A stretch of DNA of 64,000 nucleotides from the NCBI RefSeq assembly GCF_021568855.1, contig NZ_JAKGUG010000005.1, positions 62,001 through 126,000 of the forward strand, in the 5' to 3' direction. The stretch comes from Dethiosulfovibrio russensis. Lineage in GTDB: Bacteria; Synergistota; Synergistia; Synergistales; Dethiosulfovibrionaceae. Below, in pieces: positions 15,846 to 25,965 of this stretch. The position numbers and the translations under genes were made by a program. Each line of letters begins with the position of its first letter. The stretch's first letter is position 1. The notes under the pieces were generated by a model. The model was not told the DNA's origin and ran no database searches. It saw only the letters and a list, made by a program, of their open reading frames with translations.

Positions 15846-16325
15846 TCAGTCGAAATGGACTCCCTCTATAGCCAATAGTTTACTCTTGATCCCCAGTCCG
15901 CCGGAATATCCACCGAGAGAGCCGTCGGCCCCTATTACCCTGTGACAGGGGATAACCACCGGTATGGGGTTTCTGCCGTTGGCACCACCTACTGCTCTGC
16001 AGGCCTTCGGCTTGTCGATCGATGCGGCCAGCTGGGAATACGACACCGTGGTACCGTAGGGGATGGCCTTCAAGGCGTTCCATACCTTCAGCTGAAAATC
16101 GGTGCCGTTCAGGGAAAGAGGCAGATCGAATTCCCTCAGCTCTCCGGCAAAGTAGGCCCTAAGCTGTTCCACTGCCTCTCTGAGATCCGAGGGAGACCGT
16201 CGCCAACGGTCGAATAGAGACTTAGGGGCATCCTTGCCCTCGTACAGTCTGATCCTGCTGATCCCTACTTCGTCCATGACCACCAGGGCACCGCCCCATT
16301 CGGTCTCGACGTTGTCGTAGAGCAT
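15846..16325 (-). CDS. ogt: Methylated-DNA-[protein]-cysteine S-methyltransferase
   Basis: 159 residues. The acceptor cysteine is C127 in IPVVIPCHRVIGADG, and the helix-turn-helix region contains FQLKVWNALKAIPYGTTVSY and CRAVGGANGRNP, as in Ogt/MGMT. It removes O6-alkyl groups from guanine by suicide transfer. It is the third gene of a tight minus-strand operon (gap of 1 nt to the gene upstream), an unusual association with a membrane protein and a ferredoxin-like protein. Confidence 0.95.
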   Translation of the reverse strand: MLYDNVETEWGGALVVMDEVGISRIRLYEGKDAPKSLFDRWRRSPSDLREAVEQLRAYFAGELREFDLPLSLNGTDFQLKVWNALKAIPYGTTVSYSQLAASIDKPKACRAVGGANGRNPIPVVIPCHRVIGADGSLGGYSGGLGIKSKLLAIEGVHFD

Positions 16326-16326
16326 C

Positions 16327-16803
16327 TTACCTCAAGCCTCCCATTATGTTTACCATCCAACCGTAGAGGACCGGTATATGCTGAGGTTTAAAGGCGAAGG
16401 TAGCGAAGGCCCCCATGGCGACCACACTGTGTAGGATAGACAGGAACCCCTCGTATTTCTCCCTCAAGGCGATATAGCCCAAGGTCCACATACATATGGC
16501 CATACCTATGATGTAGAAGATAACCGGACTGCCTGCGTCGGGCAGATGGGTCATTATTCTTATCTTGAGGACCGCGTAGGCGGACCATCCCATCAGGAAA
16601 TAGGCCTGAGCTATGAAAAACACCAGGTCCAGGGCCACCCTCAACAGCTTGCTCTGAAGATCGTCGCCAGTGGTATCGCCGAACTCCCCGGAGGCGATGG
16701 AGCGCCTGGTTCCGGACACGAAAGGGGTCACGTACCGAGCGTACAGCACCGCTATGATGTAACCCCACAGTATCAACGACAGTGTGAAAGAAAAAGCCTT
16801 CAT
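16327..16803 (-). CDS. Unrecognised four-helix membrane protein
   Basis: 158 residues with about four hydrophobic segments (SLILWGYIIAVLYARYV, LDLVFFIAQAYFLMGW, PVIFYIIGMAICMWTLG, HSVVAMGAFATFAF) separated by a short charged loop. I do not recognise the family. It sits between a DUF362/ferredoxin gene (3 nt upstream) and ogt (1 nt downstream), so it is co-transcribed with them. The ferredoxin neighbour hints at a redox or electron-transfer link, but that is conjecture. Confidence 0.75.
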   Translation of the reverse strand: MKAFSFTLSLILWGYIIAVLYARYVTPFVSGTRRSIASGEFGDTTGDDLQSKLLRVALDLVFFIAQAYFLMGWSAYAVLKIRIMTHLPDAGSPVIFYIIGMAICMWTLGYIALREKYEGFLSILHSVVAMGAFATFAFKPQHIPVLYGWMVNIMGGLR

Positions 16804-16806
16804 GCG

Positions 16807-17871
16807 CTACATCTCCCTCAGAACGTAATCCAGATGGCCCAATCCGACGGCCTCTCCGTGACGAAGCTGCTCCATCGAATCGATCCTGTCGTACAGTTCC
16901 TTGAAGGGATCGGTCCCGGCCCTGGAGATCACCATATCGAGACAGGCCTTGTCCAAAGCTACAGGATCGGTCGAGGCGGCAAGTCCTATGTCGGGCACCA
17001 CCGGGGCGTCGCTCCAGGGGACGCAATCGCACTGAGGCGTCACGTCCATTATGAAGTTCAAAAAAACCGTCTTTGTTTCCTTGTCCGCCACGGCTCCCAG
17101 GGCGTACTCGGCCATCCTCCGGTGAAACTGGACTACGTCGGTCCTCCAGTCCAGAGAGATCGCCGAGGCGGGACAGACAGTGAGACATTCGCCGCAGCCG
17201 ATACAGACGTCCTTATCTATAACGGCCTTTCCTCCCGTCATGGAGATGGCCTTGACCGGGCAGTTTCTGAAACAACGGCCGCATCCCACGCATTTTTCGT
17301 CGTCTACCGACATCCTGGCCGAATGCTGCTCCTTCTTACCCTCGGCGGGAGCGCACCCCATGGCCAGATTCTTCACCGCACCTCCGAAACCCGCCATGAC
17401 GTGCCCCTTGAAATGGGACAACACTATCATCGAGTCGGAGGAACGGATGTCCGAGGCTATCTTGACAGAGGAGAACATCTCTCCCCTCACGGGGATCTCC
17501 TGAAAGTTCCCGCTCCTGAGACCGTCGGCTATTACCAGAGGAGCCCCCGTTACCTCGTAACCGAAGCCGTGCTCTATGGCGGTCAGAAGATGGTCCACCG
17601 AGTTCTTCCTGCTGCCGGTGTAGAGAGTGTTCGTGTCTGTAAGAAAGGGCTTAGCTCCCTTTTCCTTGGCCCAGTCCACCGCTTTTCTCACGAAGATAGG
17701 GCGTATGAAACCGTCGCATCCCCTCTCGCCGAAATGGAGCTTTACCGCCGTAAGGTCCCCTTTTCGTAAAGTCCTTCCTCCGGCTGCTTCCAGAAGACGA
17801 CGTATCTTGTTGCCCTTGTTGTCCTCCGGCGTCTTGCTCCTCATATCGCTGAAATAAACGGTCGAAGTCAT
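16807..17871 (-). CDS. DUF362 protein with two 4Fe-4S clusters
   Basis: About 354 residues. The N- and C-terminal parts match the DUF362 pattern (LHFGERGCDGFIRP, SHFKGHVMAGFGGAVKNLAMGC, DPVALDKACLD). A central double ferredoxin motif, CVGCGRCFRNCPVKAI and CIGCGECLTVCPASAI, should bind two [4Fe-4S] clusters. The function of the family is not settled; an electron-transfer role is likely. ATG 17871 with a G-rich ribosome site is preferred over 17910. First gene of the operon with the membrane protein and ogt. Confidence 0.88.
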   Translation of the reverse strand: MTSTVYFSDMRSKTPEDNKGNKIRRLLEAAGGRTLRKGDLTAVKLHFGERGCDGFIRPIFVRKAVDWAKEKGAKPFLTDTNTLYTGSRKNSVDHLLTAIEHGFGYEVTGAPLVIADGLRSGNFQEIPVRGEMFSSVKIASDIRSSDSMIVLSHFKGHVMAGFGGAVKNLAMGCAPAEGKKEQHSARMSVDDEKCVGCGRCFRNCPVKAISMTGGKAVIDKDVCIGCGECLTVCPASAISLDWRTDVVQFHRRMAEYALGAVADKETKTVFLNFIMDVTPQCDCVPWSDAPVVPDIGLAASTDPVALDKACLDMVISRAGTDPFKELYDRIDSMEQLRHGEAVGLGHLDYVLREM

Positions 17872-17979
17872 CGGCTCCCCCCCTATAAAAACTGATCTGC
17901 TATTCCACAAGACTTAAAAAATCCCGTCCTCTATAATAGCAACTTTAGGGGACAAAAGCACGAAATGCCGGGACAGGAT

Positions 17980-19350
17980 CTAAACCTTGACGACCATATC
18001 CGGAGGATTCACCCAACGGCGCATCTCCGCCCTGACCATGTACCAACCCAGCATACCGCCACCCACGTCGACGATCGGGAAAGAAAGCCATACTCCATCC
18101 ACTCCCATCAGAGGGGGAAGTATAAACAACGGGGGCAACAGAAAGATCACCTGGCGGCATATATTGAGGATAAGGCTCTGTTTCGCCTTACCCAGGGCCT
18201 GAAATACGAACCCCGATATTATGGCGACTCCCGCCAGGGGGGCCCCTATATAGCCTATTCGGATGGCCCTCTCAGCCAAATCCAGCAGAGGCTCGCTCTC
18301 CTTGTTGAACAGCATGGCCATCTGCCTCGGGAAAAGCTCTGCAACTATCAACGAACAGAGGAAGAAAATCACCGCGGACGCCATGGCCATGCCGACGGTC
18401 TTCTTAACCCTGTCGAAATTCCCCGCCCCGTAGTTGTAGCCTATTATGGGTTGAGACGCCTCTCCTATACCGACCGCCGGCATGAACAGCAGACTGTCGA
18501 GGCTGAAGAAGATACCCATGGCAGAGACCGCCAGCTCCCCTCCCAGACGGCTCAGTGTACGGTTGAATATGACCATTACGAAGACGAAAAACATCTCCAT
18601 CATGAAGGGAGAAAACCCCACAGCTATCATCTCCGCCATTATCCTCTTTCTGGGGCGGAAGCTCTCTCGGGTGAAACGAAGCTCGCCCATCCCCTTAAGA
18701 TAGAACAGCAACACCCAGCAGGCGGCTCCCAACTGAGCCAGCACCGTCCCGAGAGCCGCCCCTTTAACTCCCATGCCCATCTTAACTATGAAAACCCAGT
18801 CCAGAAAGACATTGGTGCAGGCCCCAAGGATAAGGGTCCACATAGCATATCTCGGATGCCCCTCGGCCCTTATGAAGTAATTGCAGCAAAAGCTTATCAG
18901 CTGAAATGGAACGCCCCAAAGTATGACCGACATATAGGATCGAGTGAGAGGCATCAGGGTCTCGCTGGCACCGCAGAGATACATAAGCTCTTCCATAAAG
19001 GAAAAGACCAGCACCATGAGGACCACCGAGGAGATCAAGACGGCCAGGAAGCCGTTTCCCATGGCAAGTTGAGCCCTGTCTTGCTCGTTCTCCCCGAGTC
19101 TCCTGGATATCTGAGACGAGGTTCCCACTCCTATCAGAATACCGGTGGATATAACGAGAAGGAAAAACGGGAAAGCCACGGTTATAGCGGCTATCCCGTT
19201 AGGACCGACGGCGTGACCTATGAACATCCGATCCACTATGTTATAAAGGGCACTGGCGACCATTCCCACTATGGCTGGAAGGGAAAACTGAAAAAGCAGC
19301 CGCCAGATCGGGTCACTACCCATGCGCTCAGAACGTTCTTTAGATGTCAT
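17980..19350 (-). CDS. MATE family efflux transporter
   Basis: 456 residues with twelve hydrophobic segments. MepA/NorM-like stretches include ALYNIVDRMFIGHAVGPNG near the start and GEASQPIIGYNYGAGNFDRV in the second half, the duplicated MATE signature. It exports cationic drugs or metabolites using a Na+ or H+ gradient. ATG 19350 is used because GGAGGT precedes it; the upstream ATG at 19365 overlaps that site. Divergent from the MBL-fold gene. Confidence 0.9.
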   Translation of the reverse strand: MTSKERSERMGSDPIWRLLFQFSLPAIVGMVASALYNIVDRMFIGHAVGPNGIAAITVAFPFFLLVISTGILIGVGTSSQISRRLGENEQDRAQLAMGNGFLAVLISSVVLMVLVFSFMEELMYLCGASETLMPLTRSYMSVILWGVPFQLISFCCNYFIRAEGHPRYAMWTLILGACTNVFLDWVFIVKMGMGVKGAALGTVLAQLGAACWVLLFYLKGMGELRFTRESFRPRKRIMAEMIAVGFSPFMMEMFFVFVMVIFNRTLSRLGGELAVSAMGIFFSLDSLLFMPAVGIGEASQPIIGYNYGAGNFDRVKKTVGMAMASAVIFFLCSLIVAELFPRQMAMLFNKESEPLLDLAERAIRIGYIGAPLAGVAIISGFVFQALGKAKQSLILNICRQVIFLLPPLFILPPLMGVDGVWLSFPIVDVGGGMLGWYMVRAEMRRWVNPPDMVVKV

Positions 19351-19479
19351 TTTTGCTACCTCCATATTTCATGCGACTCGCGGGTCGGTCAACCCATTCT
19401 ACGACAAGATAGGAAAAAATGGCGATTTTTATATCGGTAATCTAAAAACATAAAGATAAAACCCCAAGGAGGTGCTACC

Positions 19480-20412
19480 ATGAAAATCGATATCGTGTTG
19501 GAGACCTCCGACACATCTTTATACCTTGTGGATCTTCCACAGCCGATCGAGGGATTCGAACACTTCATATGCTCCTGGATACTGGAGGATCGAGCAAAAG
19601 AGATCGTGTCGGTGGTGGACTGCGGCCCCCGCTCCTCCATACCGGTACTGGACGGGGCCCTGAAATCTTTGAAACTACGGCCGGACAGACTTCTGCTTAC
19701 CCATATCCACCTCGACCACGGAGGAGGTGCGGGAGATCTGTGTAGACTCTACCCCGACATGACTGTTACGGCACACCGAAGAGGGCACCGTCACCTGATG
19801 GACCCCGAAAGACTTTGGAAGGGAAGCCTTCTGGTGCTCGGAGACACGGCGACATCCTACGGAAAGCCACTGCCGGTACCGGAAAAATCTCTGAACTATG
19901 CCCTTTCAGATATATTTACAATAGAGACCCCGGGACACGCTCACCATCACCTGTCGTTCCTATATTCCGGGGACAGGAGGATACTCTTCGCAGGGGAGGT
20001 CGCAGGGGTATGTGCCGATCGCATGGTAAATCGATGGTACAGAGATAAAACAAAAAAGGCCCCCTACCTTAGACCGGCAGCCGCTCCCCCCTTCCGCATC
20101 GAAATTGTCAGAGAATCGCTCCGATCCATCCTGAAACTGGATCACGACCTGTTCTGTCCGGGACACTATGGACCGGTCGACGACGGAGCGACCTTCATGG
20201 AAAAAGCCCTTGACCAGCTGAATCTTTGGGAGGAGACTATCTCCCTAGCTCGTGAAGACGAGGATCCCGACGCCCTGGTGGGCCATCTCATCAAGACGGA
20301 CCCGGCTTTGAAGCCCATGGAGGACTTTCTTCCCGAGGTGATATCGAGAGAGAGAGCCTTCATGACCAACAGCGTGAGGGGTTTTATGAAAGATATATCG
20401 GATAAAAACTGA
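19480..20412 (+). CDS. Metallo-beta-lactamase-fold hydrolase
   Basis: 310 residues. The metal-binding HxHxDH motif is THIHLDHGGGAGD; further ligands are in TPGHAHHHLSFLYSG and CPGHYGPVDD. A glyoxalase II/RNase Z-like cytosolic hydrolase of unknown substrate. ATG 19480 follows CAAGGAGG. It is 15 nt upstream of the amidohydrolase gene, so the two probably act on related compounds. Confidence 0.85.
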   Translation: MKIDIVLETSDTSLYLVDLPQPIEGFEHFICSWILEDRAKEIVSVVDCGPRSSIPVLDGALKSLKLRPDRLLLTHIHLDHGGGAGDLCRLYPDMTVTAHRRGHRHLMDPERLWKGSLLVLGDTATSYGKPLPVPEKSLNYALSDIFTIETPGHAHHHLSFLYSGDRRILFAGEVAGVCADRMVNRWYRDKTKKAPYLRPAAAPPFRIEIVRESLRSILKLDHDLFCPGHYGPVDDGATFMEKALDQLNLWEETISLAREDEDPDALVGHLIKTDPALKPMEDFLPEVISRERAFMTNSVRGFMKDISDKN

Positions 20413-20427
20413 GAGGAGACGTATTAT

Positions 20428-21597
20428 ATGCTGAAAGCCATAGTAGGAGGAACGGTAGAAACGATATCGTCCGGGACGATTCAGGGAGGTACCGTCCTGA
20501 TAGAGAACGGCAGGATAAAAGAGGTCGGAGCGGGACTTTCCATACCAGGCGAAGCTGATATCGTAGACGCCTCGGGCATGACGGTCACCCCGGGCCTCAT
20601 AGACGCACACACCCATATAGGGACCTGCCCGGAGGGAATTCCCTACTCCATGACTGACGAGAACGACATGACCGACCCGAGCACCCCTCAATTGAGGATA
20701 TTGGACTCTATATACCCATTCGACGAAGCCTTCGGCGAGGCTAGGAAAGGAGGAGTGACGGCGGTGCAGGTCCTTCCGGGAAGCGCCAACGTCATAGGAG
20801 GACAGGGGGCCGTCATAAAAACCAGAGGTCTAGTCGTGGACGAGATGGCTGTCCTTGCCCCGTCCGGCATGAAGGCAGCCCTGGGAGAGAATCCCATAGG
20901 GGTCTACAAAGAGAAAAACCAGCTGCCAACCACGAGGATGGGCAACGCCGCCTGCATGAGGAACACCCTTCAGGAAGCCTTCAACTACAAGGCCGCCAAG
21001 GAACACTGGCTAGCCAAAAAAGACGAAAACAAGGATCCCTTCGAGATAAAACCCGGCATGGAGGCTCTGCTGCCGGTGGTGGAGAAAAAGATGCCCCTCA
21101 GGGTACACTGCCACAGGGCCGACGACATAGCGACGGCCGTAAGGACCGCCGAGGAATTCGGGATAGAGCTGACCCTGGAACACTGCACAGAAGGACACCT
21201 CATACTGGACTACCTGGCGTCGAAGAAAGTAATGGCGGCGGTAGGCCCCACCCTATCCTGCCGTCCTAAGATAGAGCTCAGACACATGACCTGGGACACC
21301 CTTAAGGTCTTCTCCGAGAGGGCGATCCACTTCTGCATAATAACGGACCACCCAGTGACCCCGGTCCACTCCCTGATGCTCTGCGCCACCATGGCCCACC
21401 GGGCTGGACTGTCCAGGGAAGAGGCCCTAAGGGCAGTAACCCTGTCCTCGGCTGAACATCTTGGCCTGGAGGCTAGAATGGGATCTCTGGAGCCGGGGAA
21501 GGACGGAGACATAGTCCTATGGAAGGGCGACCCCTTCGACGCAAGAACGGAGGTAGCCATAACCTTCATAGACGGAGTAGAGGTCTACAGGGCCTAG
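20428..21597 (+). CDS. Amidohydrolase (imidazolonepropionase-like)
   Basis: 389 residues. Metal ligands of the amidohydrolase superfamily are evident: HTH in GLIDAHTHIG, His in LRVHCHRADD, His in LTLEHCTEGH, and Asp in IITDHPVTP; the C-terminal PGKDGDIVLWKGDPF returns to the small beta domain. Substrate unknown, possibly an N-acyl or cyclic dipeptide-type compound. A close paralogue lies at 44683-45834. Second gene of an operon with the MBL hydrolase and ended by a clear terminator. Confidence 0.88.
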   Translation: MLKAIVGGTVETISSGTIQGGTVLIENGRIKEVGAGLSIPGEADIVDASGMTVTPGLIDAHTHIGTCPEGIPYSMTDENDMTDPSTPQLRILDSIYPFDEAFGEARKGGVTAVQVLPGSANVIGGQGAVIKTRGLVVDEMAVLAPSGMKAALGENPIGVYKEKNQLPTTRMGNAACMRNTLQEAFNYKAAKEHWLAKKDENKDPFEIKPGMEALLPVVEKKMPLRVHCHRADDIATAVRTAEEFGIELTLEHCTEGHLILDYLASKKVMAAVGPTLSCRPKIELRHMTWDTLKVFSERAIHFCIITDHPVTPVHSLMLCATMAHRAGLSREEALRAVTLSSAEHLGLEARMGSLEPGKDGDIVLWKGDPFDARTEVAITFIDGVEVYRA

Positions 21598-21601
21598 AAA
21601 A

Positions 21602-21640
21602 AAAGGCGGAGCCGGGATGCTCTCGGCTCCGCCTTTCTTT
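21602..21640 (+). terminator. Terminator after the amidohydrolase gene
   Basis: 13-bp stem (21602-21614 with 21624-21636), 9-nt loop, followed by TTTCTTT; an A-run precedes it, so it can also serve the convergent dpp operon. Confidence 0.8.
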
Positions 21641-22630
21641 CTACCTTTCAAGAAGGAAACACGCCACCTCGTGATCCTTCTCCACCTCCACCAGAGGTGG
21701 TTCTTCCTCTCTGCACCTATCCATGGCGTAAGGACATCTGGTGTGGAACCGACATCCCGAAGGCGGATCTATAGGAGAGGGAATGTCGCCCTCCAAGGGG
21801 ACCCTCTCCACCTTCACGGTGGGATCGGGAAGGGGGATCGCCGACATCAACGCCTTAGTATAGGGATGAAGGGGATTGATGAATATCGAGTCCTTGGAGG
21901 TTATCTCCACCACCTTGCCGAGGTACATTATGGCGATCCTGTCGGAGATATGCTTGACCACCGACAGATCGTGGGTGATGAAGAGATAGGTAAGGCCCAG
22001 CTCCTGCTGAAGATCCCTCAGCTCGTTCAAAACCTGGCTCTGAATGGACACATCCAGGGCAGAGACCGGCTCGTCGCACACTATGAACTTGGGATTCAAA
22101 GCAAGGGCTCGAGCTATACCTATTCGCTGTCTCTGACCGCCGGAGAACTCGTGGGGATAGCGGAAACGATGTTCGGGACGAAGACCGGCTTTGACTATCA
22201 CGTCGGTGACGTACCGGTCAAGCTCCTTACGACCTTTGGCGATACCGTACAGCTTCACCGCCTCTCCCACTATCTCGCTCACGGTCATCCTGGGATTGAG
22301 GCTACCGTAAGGGTCCTGGAAGATTATCTGGATGTTCTGTCTGACCTGTCCGGGGTTTTCCTTGAGCATCTGCCCCAGCTCTCGACCCTGAAAGTAGACC
22401 GAGCCGTCGGTCGGTTCCAGAAGGTGCATCAAGGTCCTGCCGGTGGTCGACTTTCCGCATCCGGATTCGCCCACCACTCCCAGCGTCTCTCCCTCTCGGA
22501 TGGAGAATGAAACGCCATCCACCGCCTTCACGTGGTTGACCACCTTCTTGAATATGCCCTTCCTTATGGGGAAATATTTCTTCAGGTTCTCTACCCTCAG
22601 AAACTCCTCCCTCTCGACGGGAACGCTCAT
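21641..22630 (-). CDS. dppF: Peptide ABC transporter ATPase DppF/OppF
   Basis: 329 residues. Walker [10 protein letters not shown], signature SGGQRQR, Walker B FIVCDEP and switch THDLSVVKH are intact. The oligopeptide-permease C-terminal extension with clustered cysteines ([15 protein letters not shown]) is present. It powers peptide uptake with DppD. Start ATG 22630 overlaps the dppD stop (ATGA); the longer frame to 22741 is rejected. Confidence 0.93.
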   Translation of the reverse strand: MSVPVEREEFLRVENLKKYFPIRKGIFKKVVNHVKAVDGVSFSIREGETLGVVGESGCGKSTTGRTLMHLLEPTDGSVYFQGRELGQMLKENPGQVRQNIQIIFQDPYGSLNPRMTVSEIVGEAVKLYGIAKGRKELDRYVTDVIVKAGLRPEHRFRYPHEFSGGQRQRIGIARALALNPKFIVCDEPVSALDVSIQSQVLNELRDLQQELGLTYLFITHDLSVVKHISDRIAIMYLGKVVEITSKDSIFINPLHPYTKALMSAIPLPDPTVKVERVPLEGDIPSPIDPPSGCRFHTRCPYAMDRCREEEPPLVEVEKDHEVACFLLER

Positions 22631-23619
22631 TCCTCGACCCCCTCTCTGTCGGGATGATCCTCGTACAGCCAACAACGTACCTTGCGGTCGCCCTTGAGCC
22701 TGTATATGGGAGGCTCCTCGACGCTGCATCGATCTATGCACTTATCGCAGCGATTGTGGAACTTACAACCCTCCGGGAAGTCCAACGGGTTCGGCACCAC
22801 CCCGGGAATGACGTCCAATCTTTCCTTGTCGCAGTCCATCCTCGGTATGGACCGAAGAAGCCCCTGGGTATAGGGATGAAGGGGGTCCTTGTAGAGGGGA
22901 ACCACGTCGGCCTCCTCCACGACCTTACCGGCGTACATCACCACCACCCTCTGGGCCATCTGGGCTATGACTCCCAGATCGTGGGTTATGAACATTATGG
23001 CCGAGTTCAGCTTCTCCCTCAGATCGTTCATGAGATCCAGTATCTGAGCCTGTACCGTCACGTCCAAAGCCGTGGTGGGCTCGTCCGCTATCAGCAGAGC
23101 AGGGTTACAGGCCAAGGCCATGGCTATCATGGCCCTCTGCCTCATCCCTCCGGAAAGCTGGTGAGGGTATTCGTCCACCCTCTGATCCGGAGAAGGTATC
23201 CCGACCAGGTCCAACATCTCGACGGCCCTCTTTTTGGCCTGCCGATCGTCCATCTTCTGATGAAGCCTCAGAGGCTCCATGATCTGCTCCCCTATGGTGT
23301 ACACCGGGTTCAAACTCGTCATGGGCTCCTGAAATATCATGGAGATATCGTTGCCTCGGATCTTCCTCATCTCCGGCTCGGAGAGGTTCAACAGGTCGAC
23401 TCCGTTCATGACGATCTCTCCTCCGGCCACTCGACCGACCGGCTTGGGCAGAAGTCCCATTATGGACAGAGAGGTCACAGACTTGCCACATCCCGATTCA
23501 CCGACTATGCCCAGGGTCTTGCCGGGCTCGATGGAGAAGGAAACACCGTCCACGGCCTTGACCGTTCCGGCGTCGGTGTCGAAATAGGTCTTAAGGTTTC
23601 TGACTTCCAACAATGCCAT
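22627..23619 (-). CDS. dppD: Peptide ABC transporter ATPase DppD/OppD
   Basis: 330 residues. Walker [11 protein letters not shown]-loop [10 protein letters not shown], signature SGGMRQRA, Walker [13 protein letters not shown], switch THDLGV, and the OppD-type C-terminal Cys motif [17 protein letters not shown] 23619 is 8 nt after AGGAGG; a GTG within that ribosome site gives a three-residue longer frame that is less likely. Confidence 0.93.
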   Translation of the reverse strand: MALLEVRNLKTYFDTDAGTVKAVDGVSFSIEPGKTLGIVGESGCGKSVTSLSIMGLLPKPVGRVAGGEIVMNGVDLLNLSEPEMRKIRGNDISMIFQEPMTSLNPVYTIGEQIMEPLRLHQKMDDRQAKKRAVEMLDLVGIPSPDQRVDEYPHQLSGGMRQRAMIAMALACNPALLIADEPTTALDVTVQAQILDLMNDLREKLNSAIMFITHDLGVIAQMAQRVVVMYAGKVVEEADVVPLYKDPLHPYTQGLLRSIPRMDCDKERLDVIPGVVPNPLDFPEGCKFHNRCDKCIDRCSVEEPPIYRLKGDRKVRCWLYEDHPDREGVEE

Positions 23620-23631
23620 GCCCGACACCTC

Positions 23632-24540
23632 CTATCTCTTGAGCCGAACGTCCAGAGCGTCCCTCAGGCCGTCTCCGACGAAGTTAAAGGCCAAAACAGT
23701 GTACATTATGGCCAGACCGGGGAAGATCGCCCACCACCATTGACCGGTAGCCAGGTACTTCTGCCCCACCGAGATCATCAGCCCCCAGCTCGGAGTGGGA
23801 GGCTGAGCTCCGAAACCGAGAAAGGCAAGCCCCGCCTCCACCATTATGATGCTGCCCAGCCCCAGGGTCGCCTGAACTATGACCGGAGCCAGCGCGTTGG
23901 GAAGAATGTGGGAAAAGATGATCCTCCAGGTCGGTATACCGAGCGCTTTAGCCGCCTCTACGTACTCCCTCTCCCTGAGGGATATGAACTGGGCCCTGGT
24001 GATCCTAGCGACCGGAACCCAGGAGACCAGACCGATGGCGACGAATACGACCATCATGCTGGGATTGTTGAACACGGCGATTATAGCCAGAACGAAGAGA
24101 AAGAAGGGAAAGGCGAATACCACGTTTATCAACCACGATATGGCATCGTCGACCCAGCCTCCAAAATAACCGGCCAGGGCCCCCAGAGGGATGCCTATCA
24201 TGAGGGACACCAACGTGGCGAAAACCCCTATCTGTAGGGAGATACGGGCCCCGAATACGACCCTGCTGAGGATATCCCTTCCGTAGAGATCGGTACCCAT
24301 GAGATGACTAGCAGTAGGGGCGGCTAGCTTGGCCGCCTTTCCCTCGGTCCATATAAGCTGTTTAAAGGGATCGTAGGGAGCTATCTGAGGAGCGAAAAGA
24401 GCCACGGCCAGGAGAAAGAGGACCATGATAAGCCCCAACATGGCCAATTTATTCCTTCGAAAACGCACCCATGCCTCATACCAGAGACTGCCGTGCTTGC
24501 GGTTCTTTGCGGTATCGACCGCTTTATCCTTTTTATTCAA
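23632..24540 (-). CDS. dppC: Peptide ABC transporter permease DppC
   Basis: 302 residues. Six membrane segments, the N-terminal OppC leader (WVRFRRNKLAMLGLIMVL), HLMGTDLYGRDILSRVVFGARISL, and the EAA loop EAAKALGIPTWRIIFSHILPN that docks with the ATPases. It pairs with DppB. The start appears to be TTG 24540, with a G-rich site upstream. Confidence 0.93.
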   Translation of the reverse strand: MNKKDKAVDTAKNRKHGSLWYEAWVRFRRNKLAMLGLIMVLFLLAVALFAPQIAPYDPFKQLIWTEGKAAKLAAPTASHLMGTDLYGRDILSRVVFGARISLQIGVFATLVSLMIGIPLGALAGYFGGWVDDAISWLINVVFAFPFFLFVLAIIAVFNNPSMMVVFVAIGLVSWVPVARITRAQFISLREREYVEAAKALGIPTWRIIFSHILPNALAPVIVQATLGLGSIIMVEAGLAFLGFGAQPPTPSWGLMISVGQKYLATGQWWWAIFPGLAIMYTVLAFNFVGDGLRDALDVRLKR

Positions 24541-24553
24541 CCTCGATCCCCCC

Positions 24554-25480
24554 TTAATCGTAACGGATCCTGGGATCGAAGAAGCCGTAGGAGATATCGA
24601 CGATCAGGTTGGCGACGAGGAAAATCAGCGCCATAAAGATGACCGTCCCCCTTATCATGGGGAAATCCCTGGCTATGAGAGCCTCCACCGAGAGACGACC
24701 TATTCCGGGCCAGGCGAATATCGTCTCGGTGAGAACCGCGCCGGAAAGCAACGAGGCTATCTGAGTCCCCACTATGGTGACCACAGGTATCATTGCGTTT
24801 TTGAGGGCATGCTTCATCACCACGACATTTCCCGCCAATCCCTTGGCTTTGGCGGTCCTTATATAGTCCTGGTTCAAGACCTCGAGCATACAGGACCTGG
24901 TAAGACGGGCGGTCAAAGCCCCCGGTCTCACTCCCAAGGTAATCACAGGCAGTATGAGATAGCGCCACGATCCGTCGCCGTATCCCGCTCCGGGCAACCA
25001 TCCCAGACCATAGGCAAAGACCAGAAGAAGCAGAAGCCCGACCCAGAAGACAGGGGCACTCACCCCTGCGATAGCTATTATCATGGCCGAATAGTCGAAC
25101 ACCGAGTATTGCTTGACCGCCGAGAGAATCCCGGCACCGACTCCTATCACCGTACCGAGCAACAATGCCCACATGGCGAGCCGTGCCGTCGCTCCTAAAC
25201 GATCCTTGATGGCATCTGCCACCTTCTCGTTGGTCCTGTAGGATGTCCCCAGGTCCCCCTTAATCAGCTGACTAATGAAGTTTATGTATTGTTTATGAAG
25301 GGGCAGATCCAACCCCAGATCGTGACGGATCTTGGCTAAGGTCTCGGGATCTCCTCTTTGACCCATCATAATCATGGCCGGGTCTCCGGGAACTACGTTG
25401 ATCAAGATGAAAACGGCCGTAACGACTCCCCAAACCACGGGAATAGTGTATAAAATTCGCCTCATTATATAAGTAAACAT
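24554..25480 (-). CDS. dppB: Peptide ABC transporter permease DppB
   Basis: 308 residues, first gene of the minus-strand dppBCDF operon. N-terminal YIMRRILYTIPVVWGV, then VPGDPAMIMMG, and the EAA loop RTAKAKGLAGNVVVMKHALKNA. ATG 25480 lies 10 nt after AGGAGG. No receptor gene lies within the operon; the divergent family-5 receptor gene starting at 25966 is the obvious partner. Confidence 0.93.
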   Translation of the reverse strand: MFTYIMRRILYTIPVVWGVVTAVFILINVVPGDPAMIMMGQRGDPETLAKIRHDLGLDLPLHKQYINFISQLIKGDLGTSYRTNEKVADAIKDRLGATARLAMWALLLGTVIGVGAGILSAVKQYSVFDYSAMIIAIAGVSAPVFWVGLLLLLVFAYGLGWLPGAGYGDGSWRYLILPVITLGVRPGALTARLTRSCMLEVLNQDYIRTAKAKGLAGNVVVMKHALKNAMIPVVTIVGTQIASLLSGAVLTETIFAWPGIGRLSVEALIARDFPMIRGTVIFMALIFLVANLIVDISYGFFDPRIRYD

Positions 25481-25965
25481 ACCAGGGTCACCTCCTGTCT
25501 ATCGTGATAAAGACTCTACCGTAAGAGACGCCGTGATGCCGAGATAAATTCCCCTTCAGAGATCTCCCACGACAAAGCGGATAACTTTATCGCACAAATC
25601 AATCACCTCCCCAAACAAAGCCATGAACATAAGTTACAAAACCCCCTCCCGACGACGCGGGTATCAGAGTAATTGCCGCTAATAACAGGACTCAACAAAC
25701 AGGAAGATAGAAAAAACAGTCTTTTTTGAGAAAACTTGAGAGATGAAGACGATGTAACATGAGGATCAATAAGTTTATTATACTCCTATTTGTCGATAGA
25801 ATCACCTACTTTTTAACACCGCTACTATTGCCCCGATACCAAAAGAACAGTATACTCGCAATGTATCCTCAAAATGGATTCCTTTGTGGATTCTAAAAAC
25901 TCGACATCACAGAGGACCCATGGGGATCGATCATCTCGGCAGAGAGAAAACGGAGGGAAGAAAAA
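25481..25965. other. A+T-rich divergent intergenic region
   Basis: 485 bases between dppB and the divergent peptide receptor. No ORF is convincing. It must hold the promoters of both transcription units; only the plus-strand promoter listed separately is clear. No structured RNA or leader peptide was recognised. Confidence 0.6.
25828..25856 (+). promoter_or_regulatory. Putative promoter of the peptide receptor gene
   Basis: TTGCCC (25828-25833) and TATACT (25851-25856), spaced 17 nt, about 110 nt before the receptor start. Confidence 0.5.

Noticed and set aside
17965-19440. 491-codon ORF opposite the MATE gene
   Set aside because: Shadow frame; His/Tyr/Arg-rich composition without any recognisable domain.
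22654-24237. 527-codon ORF opposite dppD and dppC
   Set aside because: Antisense shadow of two clear ABC genes; no domain, no ribosome site.
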